Assembly: GCA_963809175.1 (NCBI GenBank)
Contig: CAWEIK010000001.1
Location: 186,001-250,000, forward strand
Origin: JACCTU01 sp963809175
GTDB lineage: Bacteria > Actinomycetota > Thermoleophilia > Gaiellales > Gaiellaceae
Reading direction: 5' to 3'
DNA: 64,000 bases
Positions 1-15,279 of this stretch are shown here, piece after piece; the first letter of the stretch is position 1, and every line of letters begins with the position of its first letter. The notes below the pieces were generated by a model, which was not told where the DNA came from, made no database searches, and was given only the letters and a program-made list of their open reading frames with translations. The position numbers and the translations under genes were made by a program.

Positions 1-1037
1 AGCTGCGCGATCGCGTTCATGCCGATCGTGCTCGCGCCGACCTTGCACATCGCGGTGCCCGGCAGCCGCAGCTGTCCCTCGACGCGCGAAGCGTTGAAGT
101 CGGGCCCGAGCTTCGCGGGTGCGTTGCAGAGCTGCGCGTTTCTCGCCCAGAGGTAGGCGCACGCGGCGTCCGGCTTGTCGGGGTCGCGGCCTGCCTCGCT
201 GTACGTCCCCCACCCCCACGACCAGACCGTCGCGACGTTCATCTCGGCCGCGATCTCGCGCGCGGCGAGCGCCTGCCACTTGATGACGCGGAACCACTCC
301 TCGCGCGGGCGCAGCCCTTCGCGTCCACCGGTGCCGGCCGCGCTCTGGAAGCCGAGCATCAGGCCGATGCGCGTGACCGGGATGCCGATCTCGACGAGGC
401 GCGCGACTCCCCGGCGGAGCCCTGCACGCAGTCGACGGTTCGCGAGCAGCGGACCCTGAGCGGCGAGCGAGCGGCCGTTGAAGTAGACCTCCGGCACGAC
501 GTCGGAGACCGCCGCGACGTTGCGCCACCACGTCGCCGCCTCGTCGGTCCCGGTGTACGGGGTGGAGCTGATCAGGAGGAAGGGGCGCGCGCCGCGCGCG
601 GCGAGCGCGCGGACGAGCCTGAGCACGTTGTCGCGGTACTGCGCGTTGTTCGGCGTCCAGGGCGTCTCGAGGTTCGCGCCGTTCAGCTCGTTGAGCGCGA
701 TCCACGGCGTCGCGCACTGGGTCTGCGACGCGGCGAAGACGAAGAGGCGATTCGCGCGCTCCTCGATCGACGCGGGATCGTACGGCTCGGTCGTCGTGCC
801 GACGCGCAAGCGGAGGTTCATGTCCCAGTAGATGGTCTGGGCGCCCTGGGCGCGCAGGCGCGCGGGGTACTCGCCGGTCGAGGTCGCGGCGACGATCCCC
901 GGCCTCGCGAGCACGCTCTCGACCTCGGCGGCGCCGAAGTCGACCCACACCGGGGCGCCGTCGGGCAGCCCGCAGGGCCCCGCGAGGGCGGAGGCGGGAA
1001 AGGCAAGCGCGGCCAGCGCGACGACGATCGCTTTCAC
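1..1037 (-). CDS. secreted protein, function unknown (3' end outside window)
   Basis: The minus frame stays open from a GTG at 1037 to the left edge, giving 345 residues with no stop. The N-terminus (MKAIVVALAALAFPASALA, then GPC) is a typical Sec signal peptide. The body contains NELNG near residue 120 and several Trp/Tyr-rich strands (WSWGWGTYSEAG), which recall the TIM-barrel acid/base motif NEPN of glycoside hydrolases. That is only a resemblance and I do not recognise the family. The next gene is divergent, so this is the first gene of a leftward unit. Confidence 0.75.
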   Translation of the reverse strand, partial: MKAIVVALAALAFPASALAGPCGLPDGAPVWVDFGAAEVESVLARPGIVAATSTGEYPARLRAQGAQTIYWDMNLRLRVGTTTEPYDPASIEERANRLFVFAASQTQCATPWIALNELNGANLETPWTPNNAQYRDNVLRLVRALAARGARPFLLISSTPYTGTDEAATWWRNVAAVSDVVPEVYFNGRSLAAQGPLLANRRLRAGLRRGVARLVEIGIPVTRIGLMLGFQSAAGTGGREGLRPREEWFRVIKWQALAAREIAAEMNVATVWSWGWGTYSEAGRDPDKPDAACAYLWARNAQLCNAPAKLGPDFNASRVEGQLRLPGTAMCKVGASTIGMNAIAQ

Positions 1038-1168
1038 GAGAGAAGGGTGTAGCAAAGGCAGCGGACCGTGGCCCGTCATTTCACGGTTCCCTTACGGCTG
1101 GCGATGAGTTCCGCGGTCTCGGCCGGTCTATGGACCAGGCAAACCGATCCTCGAGGAGGCTCTCCACC

Positions 1169-1642
1169 ATGCAGAAGAAGATCACGACGTTCCTGACCTA
1201 CGACGGTCAAGCCGAGGAAGCGATGAACCTCTACACGTCGGTCATCCCGAACTCGAAGATCACGAGCACGCGCTACTACGGAGAAGCCGGCCCCGGCGAG
1301 GCGGGCTCGCTGATGACCGGGACGTTCGAGCTCGACGGCCAGGAGTTCATGGCGCTGAACGGCGGCTCGTCGTTCACGTTCGGGCAGGGCTTCTCGCTCT
1401 TCGTGAGCTGCGAGACCCAGGCAGAGGTCGACGACCTCTGGGAGAAGCTGTCCGAGGGCGGCGAGCAGGGACCGTGCGGCTGGCTCACGGACAAGTTCGG
1501 CGTCTCGTGGCAGATCATCCCGCGCCAACTCGGGGAGCTCCTCGGCGACGATGACCGCGAGAAGGCGAACCGGGTCATGAACGCGATGTTGAAGATGACG
1601 AAGATCGAGATCGCGGAGCTCGAGCAGGCGGCCGCGGGCTGA
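1169..1642 (+). CDS. VOC-superfamily (PhnB / 3-demethylubiquinone methyltransferase-like) protein
   Basis: This 157-residue protein begins MQKKITTFLTYDGQAEEAM and has the paired beta-alpha-beta-beta-beta layout of the PhnB-type glyoxalase/VOC fold. Supporting signatures are F-x-G-Q-A-E-E-A, the YYGEAGPG loop, FELDGQEFMALNGG and the C-terminal FGVSWQIIP. Family members are small cytoplasmic proteins of mostly unknown substrate, and the methyltransferase name is a legacy label. ATG 1169 is chosen over the upstream in-frame ATG at 1130 because GAGGAGG lies just before it. A strong hairpin follows the stop and separates it from convergent rpoC. Confidence 0.85.
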   Translation: MQKKITTFLTYDGQAEEAMNLYTSVIPNSKITSTRYYGEAGPGEAGSLMTGTFELDGQEFMALNGGSSFTFGQGFSLFVSCETQAEVDDLWEKLSEGGEQGPCGWLTDKFGVSWQIIPRQLGELLGDDDREKANRVMNAMLKMTKIEIAELEQAAAG

Positions 1643-1647
1643 GAAGC

Positions 1648-1676
1648 AGCGAGGCCCGGCTGAGCCGGGCCTCGCT
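1648..1676. terminator. bidirectional terminator between VOC gene and rpoC
   Basis: There is a perfect 13-bp stem (AGCGAGGCCCGGC and its complement) with a TGA loop, six bases after the VOC stop and 24 bases beyond the rpoC stop on the other strand. It lacks a long T tract, as is common in high-GC actinobacteria. Confidence 0.75.
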
Positions 1677-1699
1677 TACAGCAGTTGAGGGGAGAACCC

Positions 1700-6287
<4,588 letters not shown>

Positions 6288-6295
6288 GTCGCTCC

Positions 6296-9943
<3,648 letters not shown>

Positions 9944-10117
9944 AGTGCGAACAGCCTCCCTTGAAGAAACGGCGTGGTGTTTGGGCGGACGGACGGACGA
10001 GCGGAAACGGCGCGGAACCGCTCAGGGTACCGAAGTACCCCCTCCATGCGCAAGGGATTCCGGACGGGTTCGCCGTCGGCGGTCACCGGATGGTAGCGCG
10101 AGTGCCTCCGGAATTGC

Positions 10118-10146
10118 CAGCAGACGCCCCGGTCGGGCGTCTCTGG
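10118..10146 (-). terminator. hairpin between small secreted gene and rpoB
   Basis: An AGACGCCC/GGGCGTCT stem with a 5-nt loop, extended by CCAG/CTGG. It lies 40 bases after the stop of the leftward small gene. A second hairpin with a UUCG-type loop (GGGTAC/GTACCC, 10025-10040) lies closer to rpoB. The 9944-10185 stretch holds no gene and probably contains the rpoB promoter or attenuator. Confidence 0.5.
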
Positions 10147-10185
10147 CGGGGAGGTATCGCAGAGGCCTGAAGGCCTGCTGGCGGA

Positions 10186-10610
10186 CTAGGGCGAGCTCGT
10201 GGTGGTGCCGGTGGAGGTCGTCCCTCCGCTGCCGGCCCCGGCGCAACTTCCTGCGCCCTTGGCCTTTCCGGTCGTCGTGCCCGACGTCGTGGTCGACGCG
10301 GTGCTGGCCGTGGAGGTCGTCCCGGTCGAGCCGCGGCGCGGCCTCGAGGGCGCGGTCGCCGTGGCGCTGTGCGCCGGCCAGGCCTGCTTGTTGATCCGCA
10401 TCTTGACCCACTTGCCGCTGCCGGTCCGGTGGCAGATCCAGAGCTTCTTGGCGGAGTGCTTGTCCGTCGTGGTCGTCCCGCGGTCGACGCCGTCGAGGAC
10501 GTTGTCGTCTTGTTCTTGCCCTTGCCGGGGGGCGGGCCCTTGGCGACGGCCACCGATGCGGCGACGCCGGCCAGGAACAGGGCTGTGATCACGAGTGCTT
10601 TGAGCTTCAC
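10186..10610 (-). CDS. small secreted protein with ICHRTGS motif (frameshifted)
   Basis: From GTG 10610 the product begins with a clear signal peptide (MKLKALVITALFLAGVAASVAVAKG) and a Lys/Thr-rich stretch. Near 10477-10479 one G is missing from a G run. The other frame continues with GTTTTDKHSAKKLWICHRTGSGKW, then a Thr/Ser/Gly-rich tail to the TAG at 10186, about 141 residues in all. The ICHRTGS stretch is a recurring element of secreted actinobacterial proteins of unknown function. Its place between rplL and rpoB is unusual for this conserved operon. Confidence 0.65.
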
Positions 10611-10707
10611 GGGTTCAGGTCTCCTCGGGGTCTTTGGGGCTGACGCCCAACTAGATGCTTCGGCGCCCGAGAACCTGCGCTCTACCCGCGCCGATCCCTG
10701 AAACGAG

Positions 10708-10734
10708 GGAGGGCGCCCTGGCGGGGCGCCCTCC
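10708..10734 (-). terminator. terminator/attenuator after rplL
   Basis: A GGAGGGCGCC/GGCGCCCTCC 10-bp stem with a 7-nt loop, 28 bases past the rplL stop. In this operon type such a hairpin often gives partial termination before rpoB. That role is inferred. Confidence 0.6.
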
Positions 10735-10761
10735 GGAACCGGCTGTCAACCAGGAGCGAGG

Positions 10762-11142
10762 CTACTTCACCTCGACGGTCGCGCCGGCCTCCTCGAGCTG
10801 GGCCTTGATCGAGTCGGCCTCCTCGCGGGGCACGCCCTCCTTGACCGCCTTCGGCGCGCTGTCGACCACGTCCTTGGCCTCCTTGAGGCCGAGGCCCGTG
10901 ATCGCGCGGACGACCTTGATCACGCCGATCTTCTGCTGGCCGGCCTCGGTCAGCACGACGTCGAAGGCGCTCTGCTCCTCCGCCGCCGCCGCGTCGCCGC
11001 CGCCGCCTGCCGGAGCAGCGGCCGCGACCGGCGCTGCGGCCGTCACGCCCCACTCCTCTTCGATCTTGTTCTTCAGCTCGACGAGCTCCAGGACGGTCAT
11101 CTTCCCGAGCTCGCCGAAGACGGTGTCGACACCGCTAGCCAT
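10762..11142 (-). CDS. rplL: 50S ribosomal protein L7/L12
   Basis: A 126-residue stalk protein that binds elongation factors on the ribosome. It shows an N-terminal dimerisation helix, an Ala/Gly/Pro-rich hinge, and the conserved C-terminal domain FDVVL..AGQQKIGVIKVVRAITGLGLKEAKDVVDSAP. ATG 11142 follows AAAAGGAGGAG. The start overlaps the 3' end of rplJ by 8 bases, so translation is coupled to its stalk partner L10. Confidence 0.97.
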   Translation of the reverse strand: MASGVDTVFGELGKMTVLELVELKNKIEEEWGVTAAAPVAAAAPAGGGGDAAAAEEQSAFDVVLTEAGQQKIGVIKVVRAITGLGLKEAKDVVDSAPKAVKEGVPREEADSIKAQLEEAGATVEVK

Positions 11143-11803
11143 CGGACTCCTCCTTTTCTGCCTCGTCGGAAGCTGTCGCTTCCTCCGCGGGTTCAGCACT
11201 GGTTTCCATGGTGGGTTCCTCGGGGGCCGCCTCAGGGGCGGCCGCTTCCGCCTGCTCCGAAGCCTCCGGTGCTTCAGCCTCGCCGCCGAGCTGCTCGATC
11301 CGGGCGTCGATCAGCCCGACGAGGTTGCGGAGCGGCGCGTTGAACAGCCCGACGATCGCGTAGAGCGGTGCCGCGATCGCGCCGACCACCTGGCCGCGAA
11401 GCTGGTCGAGCGGCGGCAGCTTGGCGAGGGTCTCGATCTCCTCCGCCGTGATCGGGCGGCCGTCGAGGATGCCTCCGCGCACCGCGAGCACCTTCGTGTC
11501 GCGGGCCGTCGCCCCGATCGCCTTCGCGACCGCGACGGGATCGCCGTCGGTCTCGAGGAACGCGATCGCGGTCGGGCCCTCGAGCAGCGCGAGCAGCGCG
11601 TCGGCGCCTGCGGCCTCGGCCGCGCGGCGGGTCAGCGTGTTCTTGACGACGGTGAACTTCGCCCCGTGTTTGAGCAGTTCGGTGCGGAGGTCGTCGATCT
11701 GGGGCATCGTCAGGCCGCGGTAGTCCGCGACGATCAGCGTCTCGCTCGACTTGAGCCGATCGGTCAGGTCTGCGACGACCTTCTGCTTGTCCTCTTTGTG
11801 CAC
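11135..11803 (-). CDS. rplJ: 50S ribosomal protein L10
   Basis: A 222-residue stalk base protein (LIVADYRGLTMPQIDDLRTEL, then FTVVKNTLTRRA). It anchors L7/L12 dimers through its C-terminal helix. The C-terminal 50 residues form an Ala/Glu-rich acidic extension beyond the usual length of about 170. GTG 11803 is used, with GGAGGG 8 bases upstream. It follows a 132-base gap after rplA that contains a strong hairpin. Confidence 0.95.
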   Translation of the reverse strand: MHKEDKQKVVADLTDRLKSSETLIVADYRGLTMPQIDDLRTELLKHGAKFTVVKNTLTRRAAEAAGADALLALLEGPTAIAFLETDGDPVAVAKAIGATARDTKVLAVRGGILDGRPITAEEIETLAKLPPLDQLRGQVVGAIAAPLYAIVGLFNAPLRNLVGLIDARIEQLGGEAEAPEASEQAEAAAPEAAPEEPTMETSAEPAEEATASDEAEKEESDG

Positions 11804-11829
11804 TGGGTCATTCCCTCCGGGAATGACTA

Positions 11830-11848
11830 GGCCCGCCGGAGGCGGGCC
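11830..11848 (-). promoter_or_regulatory. hairpin in the rplA-rplJ gap, possible L10 leader
   Basis: A perfect GGCCCGCC/GGCGGGCC stem with a GGA loop, 26 bases upstream of rplJ on its transcript. In many bacteria the L10-L12 complex binds a leader at this place to repress rplJL. The sequence shows the hairpin only; the autoregulatory role is inference. Confidence 0.4.
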
Positions 11849-11935
11849 AGGACGAGCGCAGCTGCGCCCGGACGAGCCCCACCTCGACTGGACTTCTGCC
11901 TTGCGGCTGCCAGTGGTCTTCGGCGGTCTAGTCGG

Positions 11936-12688
11936 TTACGTCGTAACTGTAGCGACCTCGCTCGAGGAGTCCGCCTCTGCGAGCTCCTCCAGGATCCCGC
12001 GCGTCCGCGCGGGGTCGACCTTGATCCCCGGGCCCATCGTGCTGGCCAGGGTGATCCCCTTGATGTAGCGGCCTTTCGCCGCCGACGGCTTCGCCCGCAC
12101 GATTTCTTCCACGAGGGCGGCGTAGTTCTCGATGAGCTCGCGCTCGCCGAAGCTCTTCTTGCCGATCGAGACGTGGACGTTCGCGCCGCGGTCGGTGCGG
12201 TACTCGAGCTTGCCGGCCTTCGCGTCGCGGACGGCCTTGCCGACGTCCATCGTCACCGTGCCGGTCTTCGGGTTCGGCATCAGCCCGCGGGGGCCGAGCA
12301 CCCGGCCGAGCCGGCCGACGACGCCCATCTGGTCGGGCGTCGCGATCGCGACGTCGAAGTCGATCGTGCCCTCCTCGATCGTCTTGGCGAGGTCGGCGGT
12401 GCCGATCAGGTCGGCCCCGGCCTCCTGCGCCTCCTTGGCCTTGTCTCCCTCGGCGAACACGGCGACGCGCATCTCGCGGCCGGTGCCGTGCGGGAGCATC
12501 AGCGTGCCGCGGAGCTGCTGGTCGGCGTGCCGGACGTTGAGGCCCAGACGAAAGTGCGCCTCCACCGTCTCGTCGAACTTCGTCCCCTCGAACGTCTTCA
12601 GAACTTTGACTGCCTCGACCGGCGAGTAGAGCTTCTCGCGGTCGATCGCGGCGCGGGCCGCGCGGTAGAGCTTGCCGTGCTTCGGCAT
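11936..12688 (-). CDS. rplA: 50S ribosomal protein L1
   Basis: A 250-residue L1 protein: KLYSPVEAVKVLK, FDETVEAHFRLGLNVRHADQQLRG, GRVLGPRGLMPNPKTGTV and the terminal GITLASTMGPGIKVD. It forms the mobile L1 stalk for E-site tRNA exit and can autoregulate the L11-L1 pair. Its ATG overlaps the TAA of rplK by one base. The C-terminus has a short Glu/Ser tail. Confidence 0.97.
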   Translation of the reverse strand: MPKHGKLYRAARAAIDREKLYSPVEAVKVLKTFEGTKFDETVEAHFRLGLNVRHADQQLRGTLMLPHGTGREMRVAVFAEGDKAKEAQEAGADLIGTADLAKTIEEGTIDFDVAIATPDQMGVVGRLGRVLGPRGLMPNPKTGTVTMDVGKAVRDAKAGKLEYRTDRGANVHVSIGKKSFGERELIENYAALVEEIVRAKPSAAKGRYIKGITLASTMGPGIKVDPARTRGILEELAEADSSSEVATVTT

Positions 12689-13113
12689 TACTTGTCCACC
12701 TCCACGCCCATCGAGCGCGCCGTGCCGGCGATCACGAGCATCGCCTGGTCGACGTCGCGCGCGTTCAGGTCTTCCATCTTCGCCTCGGCGATCGAGCGGA
12801 GCTGCGCCTGCGTCAGGCGGCCGACCTTCTCCCGGTTCGGCTCGCCGGAGCCCTTCTCGATCCGCAGCGCCTCCTTGATCAGGACGGCGGCCGGCGGCGT
12901 CTTCGTGATGAAGGTGAACGAGCGGTCCTCGAAGACGGTGATCTCGACCGGGATGATCCGGCCGTTCTGGTCGGCGGTCTGCGCGTTGAACGCCTTGCAG
13001 AACTCCATGATGTTGACGCCGTGCTGGCCGAGCGCCGGCCCAACCGGCGGCGCCGGGTTGGCCTGCCCGCCCGGAATCTGCAGCTTGATCGTGGTGAGGA
13101 TCTTCTTCGCCAT
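12688..13113 (-). CDS. rplK: 50S ribosomal protein L11
   Basis: A 141-residue protein of the GTPase-associated centre: KLQIPGGQANPAPPVGPALGQHGVNIMEFCKAFNAQT at the N-terminus (Pro-rich hinge) and the rRNA-binding C-terminal domain with GTARSMGVEV. ATG 13113 overlaps the nusG TGA, giving translational coupling in the order nusG-rplK-rplA. Confidence 0.97.
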   Translation of the reverse strand: MAKKILTTIKLQIPGGQANPAPPVGPALGQHGVNIMEFCKAFNAQTADQNGRIIPVEITVFEDRSFTFITKTPPAAVLIKEALRIEKGSGEPNREKVGRLTQAQLRSIAEAKMEDLNARDVDQAMLVIAGTARSMGVEVDK

Positions 13114-13643
13114 CAGTCGATCTTCTTTACCTGGTCGAAGCCGAGCTCGACGGGGACCTGGCGCTCGAAGATGTCGACGAGCACCTTCAGCTTCTGCTGG
13201 TCGGGGTTGACGTCGACGATCTCGCCGTCGAAGTCGCTCAGCGGGCCGGAGGTCACCTTCACCTGCTCGCCGAGGATGAACTCGACGAGGGTGCGCGCGC
13301 GCTCGGCGGTCGAGGCGCCCGTGTGGAGGATGCGGTCGACCTCGGGCTGCGAGAGCGGGATCGGCTTGCTGCCGGCGCCGACGAAGCCCGTCACGCCCGG
13401 CGTGTTCTTCACGACCGTCCAGGCGTCGTCGTTCAGGTCCATGTTCACGAGCACGTAGCCCGGGAGCACGCGCTTCTCGGCCTGCACCTTCTGGCCGTCC
13501 TTCGTCTCGATCACCTGCTCGGTCGGGACGACGACGCGCCGGAAGCGCGGGCGCTGGTTCATCGAGTCGATCCGGTGCTCGAGGTTGGCCTTCACCTTGT
13601 TCTCGTGGCCGGAGTAGGTGTTGATGACGTACCAGCGGAACAT
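13113..13643 (-). CDS. nusG: transcription termination/antitermination factor NusG
   Basis: A 176-residue factor that bridges RNA polymerase with Rho or the ribosome. It shows the NGN domain (WYVINTYSGHENKVKANLEHRI, LPGYVLVNMDLNDDAWTVVKNTPGVTGFVG) and a C-terminal KOW domain (LGEQVKVTSGPLSDFDGEIVDVN). ATG 13643 overlaps the secE stop (TGATG), and a longer upstream in-frame extension is rejected because it lies inside secE. Confidence 0.96.
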   Translation of the reverse strand: MFRWYVINTYSGHENKVKANLEHRIDSMNQRPRFRRVVVPTEQVIETKDGQKVQAEKRVLPGYVLVNMDLNDDAWTVVKNTPGVTGFVGAGSKPIPLSQPEVDRILHTGASTAERARTLVEFILGEQVKVTSGPLSDFDGEIVDVNPDQQKLKVLVDIFERQVPVELGFDQVKKID

Positions 13644-14017
13644 CAGAGGATCGCCTCCACGACTCGCTGCCAGAGGAGGTCGTTCAGCCAGAGGTAGGCG
13701 CCCGTGATCGCGCAGGCGATGATCACGACGACCGAGCCCGTCGTCACCTGGCGCTGGTCGGGCCACTCGACCTTGCGGAGCTCGGCATACGACTCGCGGA
13801 TGAAGGAGCCGCGCTGCACCTCGCGCCGGCCGGTCTGGCCGCGCTGCGTCTGCGCGGCCGGGCGCACCTGCGCCTGACGCGAGCGGGCGCGCTGCGAGAA
13901 CGACTTGTCGCCGCCCGCGGCTGCGCCGCCGGTGCCACCGGTGCTGCCGCCGGCGGCGGCGCCGCCGGCTGCGCCCTGCGCGCGCCGCTGGGCGCGCCGC
14001 TGTGCGCGGGAAGCCAT
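13643..14017 (-). CDS. secE: preprotein translocase subunit SecE
   Basis: A 124-residue protein with a Gly/Ala/Arg-rich hydrophilic N-terminus. The SecE signature follows (FIRESYAELRKVEWPDQRQV), then one membrane span (VVVIIACAITGAYLWLNDLLW). It clamps SecY in the translocon. ATG 14017 overlaps the rpmG stop (TGATG). The longer-than-minimal N-terminal extension is common in actinobacteria. Confidence 0.93.
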   Translation of the reverse strand: MASRAQRRAQRRAQGAAGGAAAGGSTGGTGGAAAGGDKSFSQRARSRQAQVRPAAQTQRGQTGRREVQRGSFIRESYAELRKVEWPDQRQVTTGSVVVIIACAITGAYLWLNDLLWQRVVEAIL

Positions 14018-14178
14018 CAGCGGGTCTCCCGGTGGGGCGTGTGCTTGCTGCACCAGCGGCAGTACTTCTTGAACTCGATCCGGTCGGGATCGTTCCGCTT
14101 CGACTTCATCGTCTGGTAGTTGCGTCGCTTGCACTCGGTGCAGGCGAGGGTGATCCCGACTCGTACTCCAGTGGCCAT
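14017..14178 (-). CDS. rpmG: 50S ribosomal protein L33
   Basis: A short 53-residue reading frame starting ATG 14178 (MATGVRVGITLACTECKRRNYQTMKSK). It has the zinc-ribbon cysteine pairs CTEC and CRWC, so it is the C+ form of L33, followed by SKHTPHRET. It is the first protein gene of the block, 84 bases after tRNA-Met, and its stop overlaps secE. Confidence 0.93.
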   Translation of the reverse strand: MATGVRVGITLACTECKRRNYQTMKSKRNDPDRIEFKKYCRWCSKHTPHRETR

Positions 14179-14261
14179 GTGATCTCTCTCTGAGGGCGCG
14201 GAAAACCAGGGCTACCGCCCCGCGAATCGCGCATGGTAGCGAAGATCGGCGGGCTGGCTGA

Positions 14262-14334
14262 TAGCGGCGGGTGGATTCGAACCACCGACCTACGGGTTAT
14301 GAGTCCGTCGCTCTAACCACTGAGCTACGCCGCC
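14262..14334 (-). tRNA. tRNA-Met (anticodon CAT)
   Basis: 73 nt with a 7-bp acceptor stem (GGCGGCG/CGCCGCT, one G-U), D arm GCTC/GAGC, anticodon loop CTCATAA, T loop TTCGAAT and discriminator A. CCA is not encoded. The anticodon stem has one A-C mismatch at the loop-proximal pair. The pattern is elongator-like, not initiator. A lysidine-modified tRNA-Ile2 also has CAT and cannot be excluded by eye. It lies just upstream of rpmG, a classic arrangement. Confidence 0.93.
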
Positions 14335-14347
14335 GAGCCGGCCGATT

Positions 14348-15262
14348 CTAGCCGGAGCCTCCGCGACCCGAGCTCACGACGAGGGACACGGTCCACGCGA
14401 GGCGGCGCTGCGAGATCACCCTCCCCCGCCCGACCTTGGCCGAGCGCCGCTGGGTCACCTTGCCGAGGCGGAACCCCGCGGCGACCAGTGCGCGCCTGGC
14501 GCTGGCGAGCGTCAGCCCGACGACCCTCGGGAGCGCGCAGGGCAAGGCGCCGTCGAGGCCGGCAAAGCTCACAGTTCCATTGGGGACCGAGTAGCGGCCG
14601 CGCCGCTCACGGATTCCACCCGTGGCGGCGAGCAGGCGCGCGCCTCTGCACGCCAGCGAGATCGAGTCCCTCGGGCTGCCGCCGCGGTCCGCGATCGTCG
14701 CTGCGACGCCGCGCGCACCGGCATCGAGCACGTAGGAGTCGTCGCCGGGGCCGCCGTCGAGGCGATCGTTGCCGCCGTCGATCGCGAGGATGTCGTTGCC
14801 CGGCCCACCGAGGACCGTGTCGTCGCCCGGTCCACCACGCAGCCGGCCGCCGACGGCGATCCCGCGCAGGACGTCGGCCCCCTCGCCGCCGGCCGCGAAG
14901 GCCGCGACGAGCTCGTCGTCGCCTGCGCCGCCGTCGACGAGCGCGATCGGGGCGGCCGACACGTCGACGAAGTCGTCGCCGTCCCCCACCTCGACGATCA
15001 GCGTCTCGGCGATCCCGGGACAGAAGACCTCGTGGTCGTTCACGAGCGTGCACGTGCTGGTCCTCAGGATCGAGCCGGTGTCGACGAAGCGGAATCCTCC
15101 CGGCTCCTCGCGCACGACCACTCGGTTCGCCTCGGCGGGATCAGCCGTGAACGTGACGTCCGCAGAGTCGACGTCGTCGCGGGTCACGGTCGCGGCCGTT
15201 GCGGGGGACACGGCGAGGAACGCGATCGCCGCCGTGACGCCGGCCGCAACGAGACCCCGCAT
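14348..15262 (-). CDS. secreted RTX-like calcium-binding repeat protein with C-terminal PASTA-like domain
   Basis: ATG 15262 opens a 304-residue protein with a signal peptide (MRGLVAAGVTAAIAFLAVSPATA). The middle carries hemolysin-type nonapeptides (GGAGDDELV, GGPGDDTVLGGPGNDIL, DGGNDRLDGGPGDD), which in known RTX proteins bind Ca2+ outside the cell. The last 55 residues (VVGLTLASARRALVAAGFRLGKV...VSLVVSSG) match the PASTA pattern found in peptidoglycan-associated proteins. A wall-associated, Ca-folded exoprotein is the likely reading; the exact role is unknown. Confidence 0.75.
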   Translation of the reverse strand: MRGLVAAGVTAAIAFLAVSPATAATVTRDDVDSADVTFTADPAEANRVVVREEPGGFRFVDTGSILRTSTCTLVNDHEVFCPGIAETLIVEVGDGDDFVDVSAAPIALVDGGAGDDELVAAFAAGGEGADVLRGIAVGGRLRGGPGDDTVLGGPGNDILAIDGGNDRLDGGPGDDSYVLDAGARGVAATIADRGGSPRDSISLACRGARLLAATGGIRERRGRYSVPNGTVSFAGLDGALPCALPRVVGLTLASARRALVAAGFRLGKVTQRRSAKVGRGRVISQRRLAWTVSLVVSSGRGGSG

Positions 15263-15279
15263 GTCCGGAGCGTAGCGCG

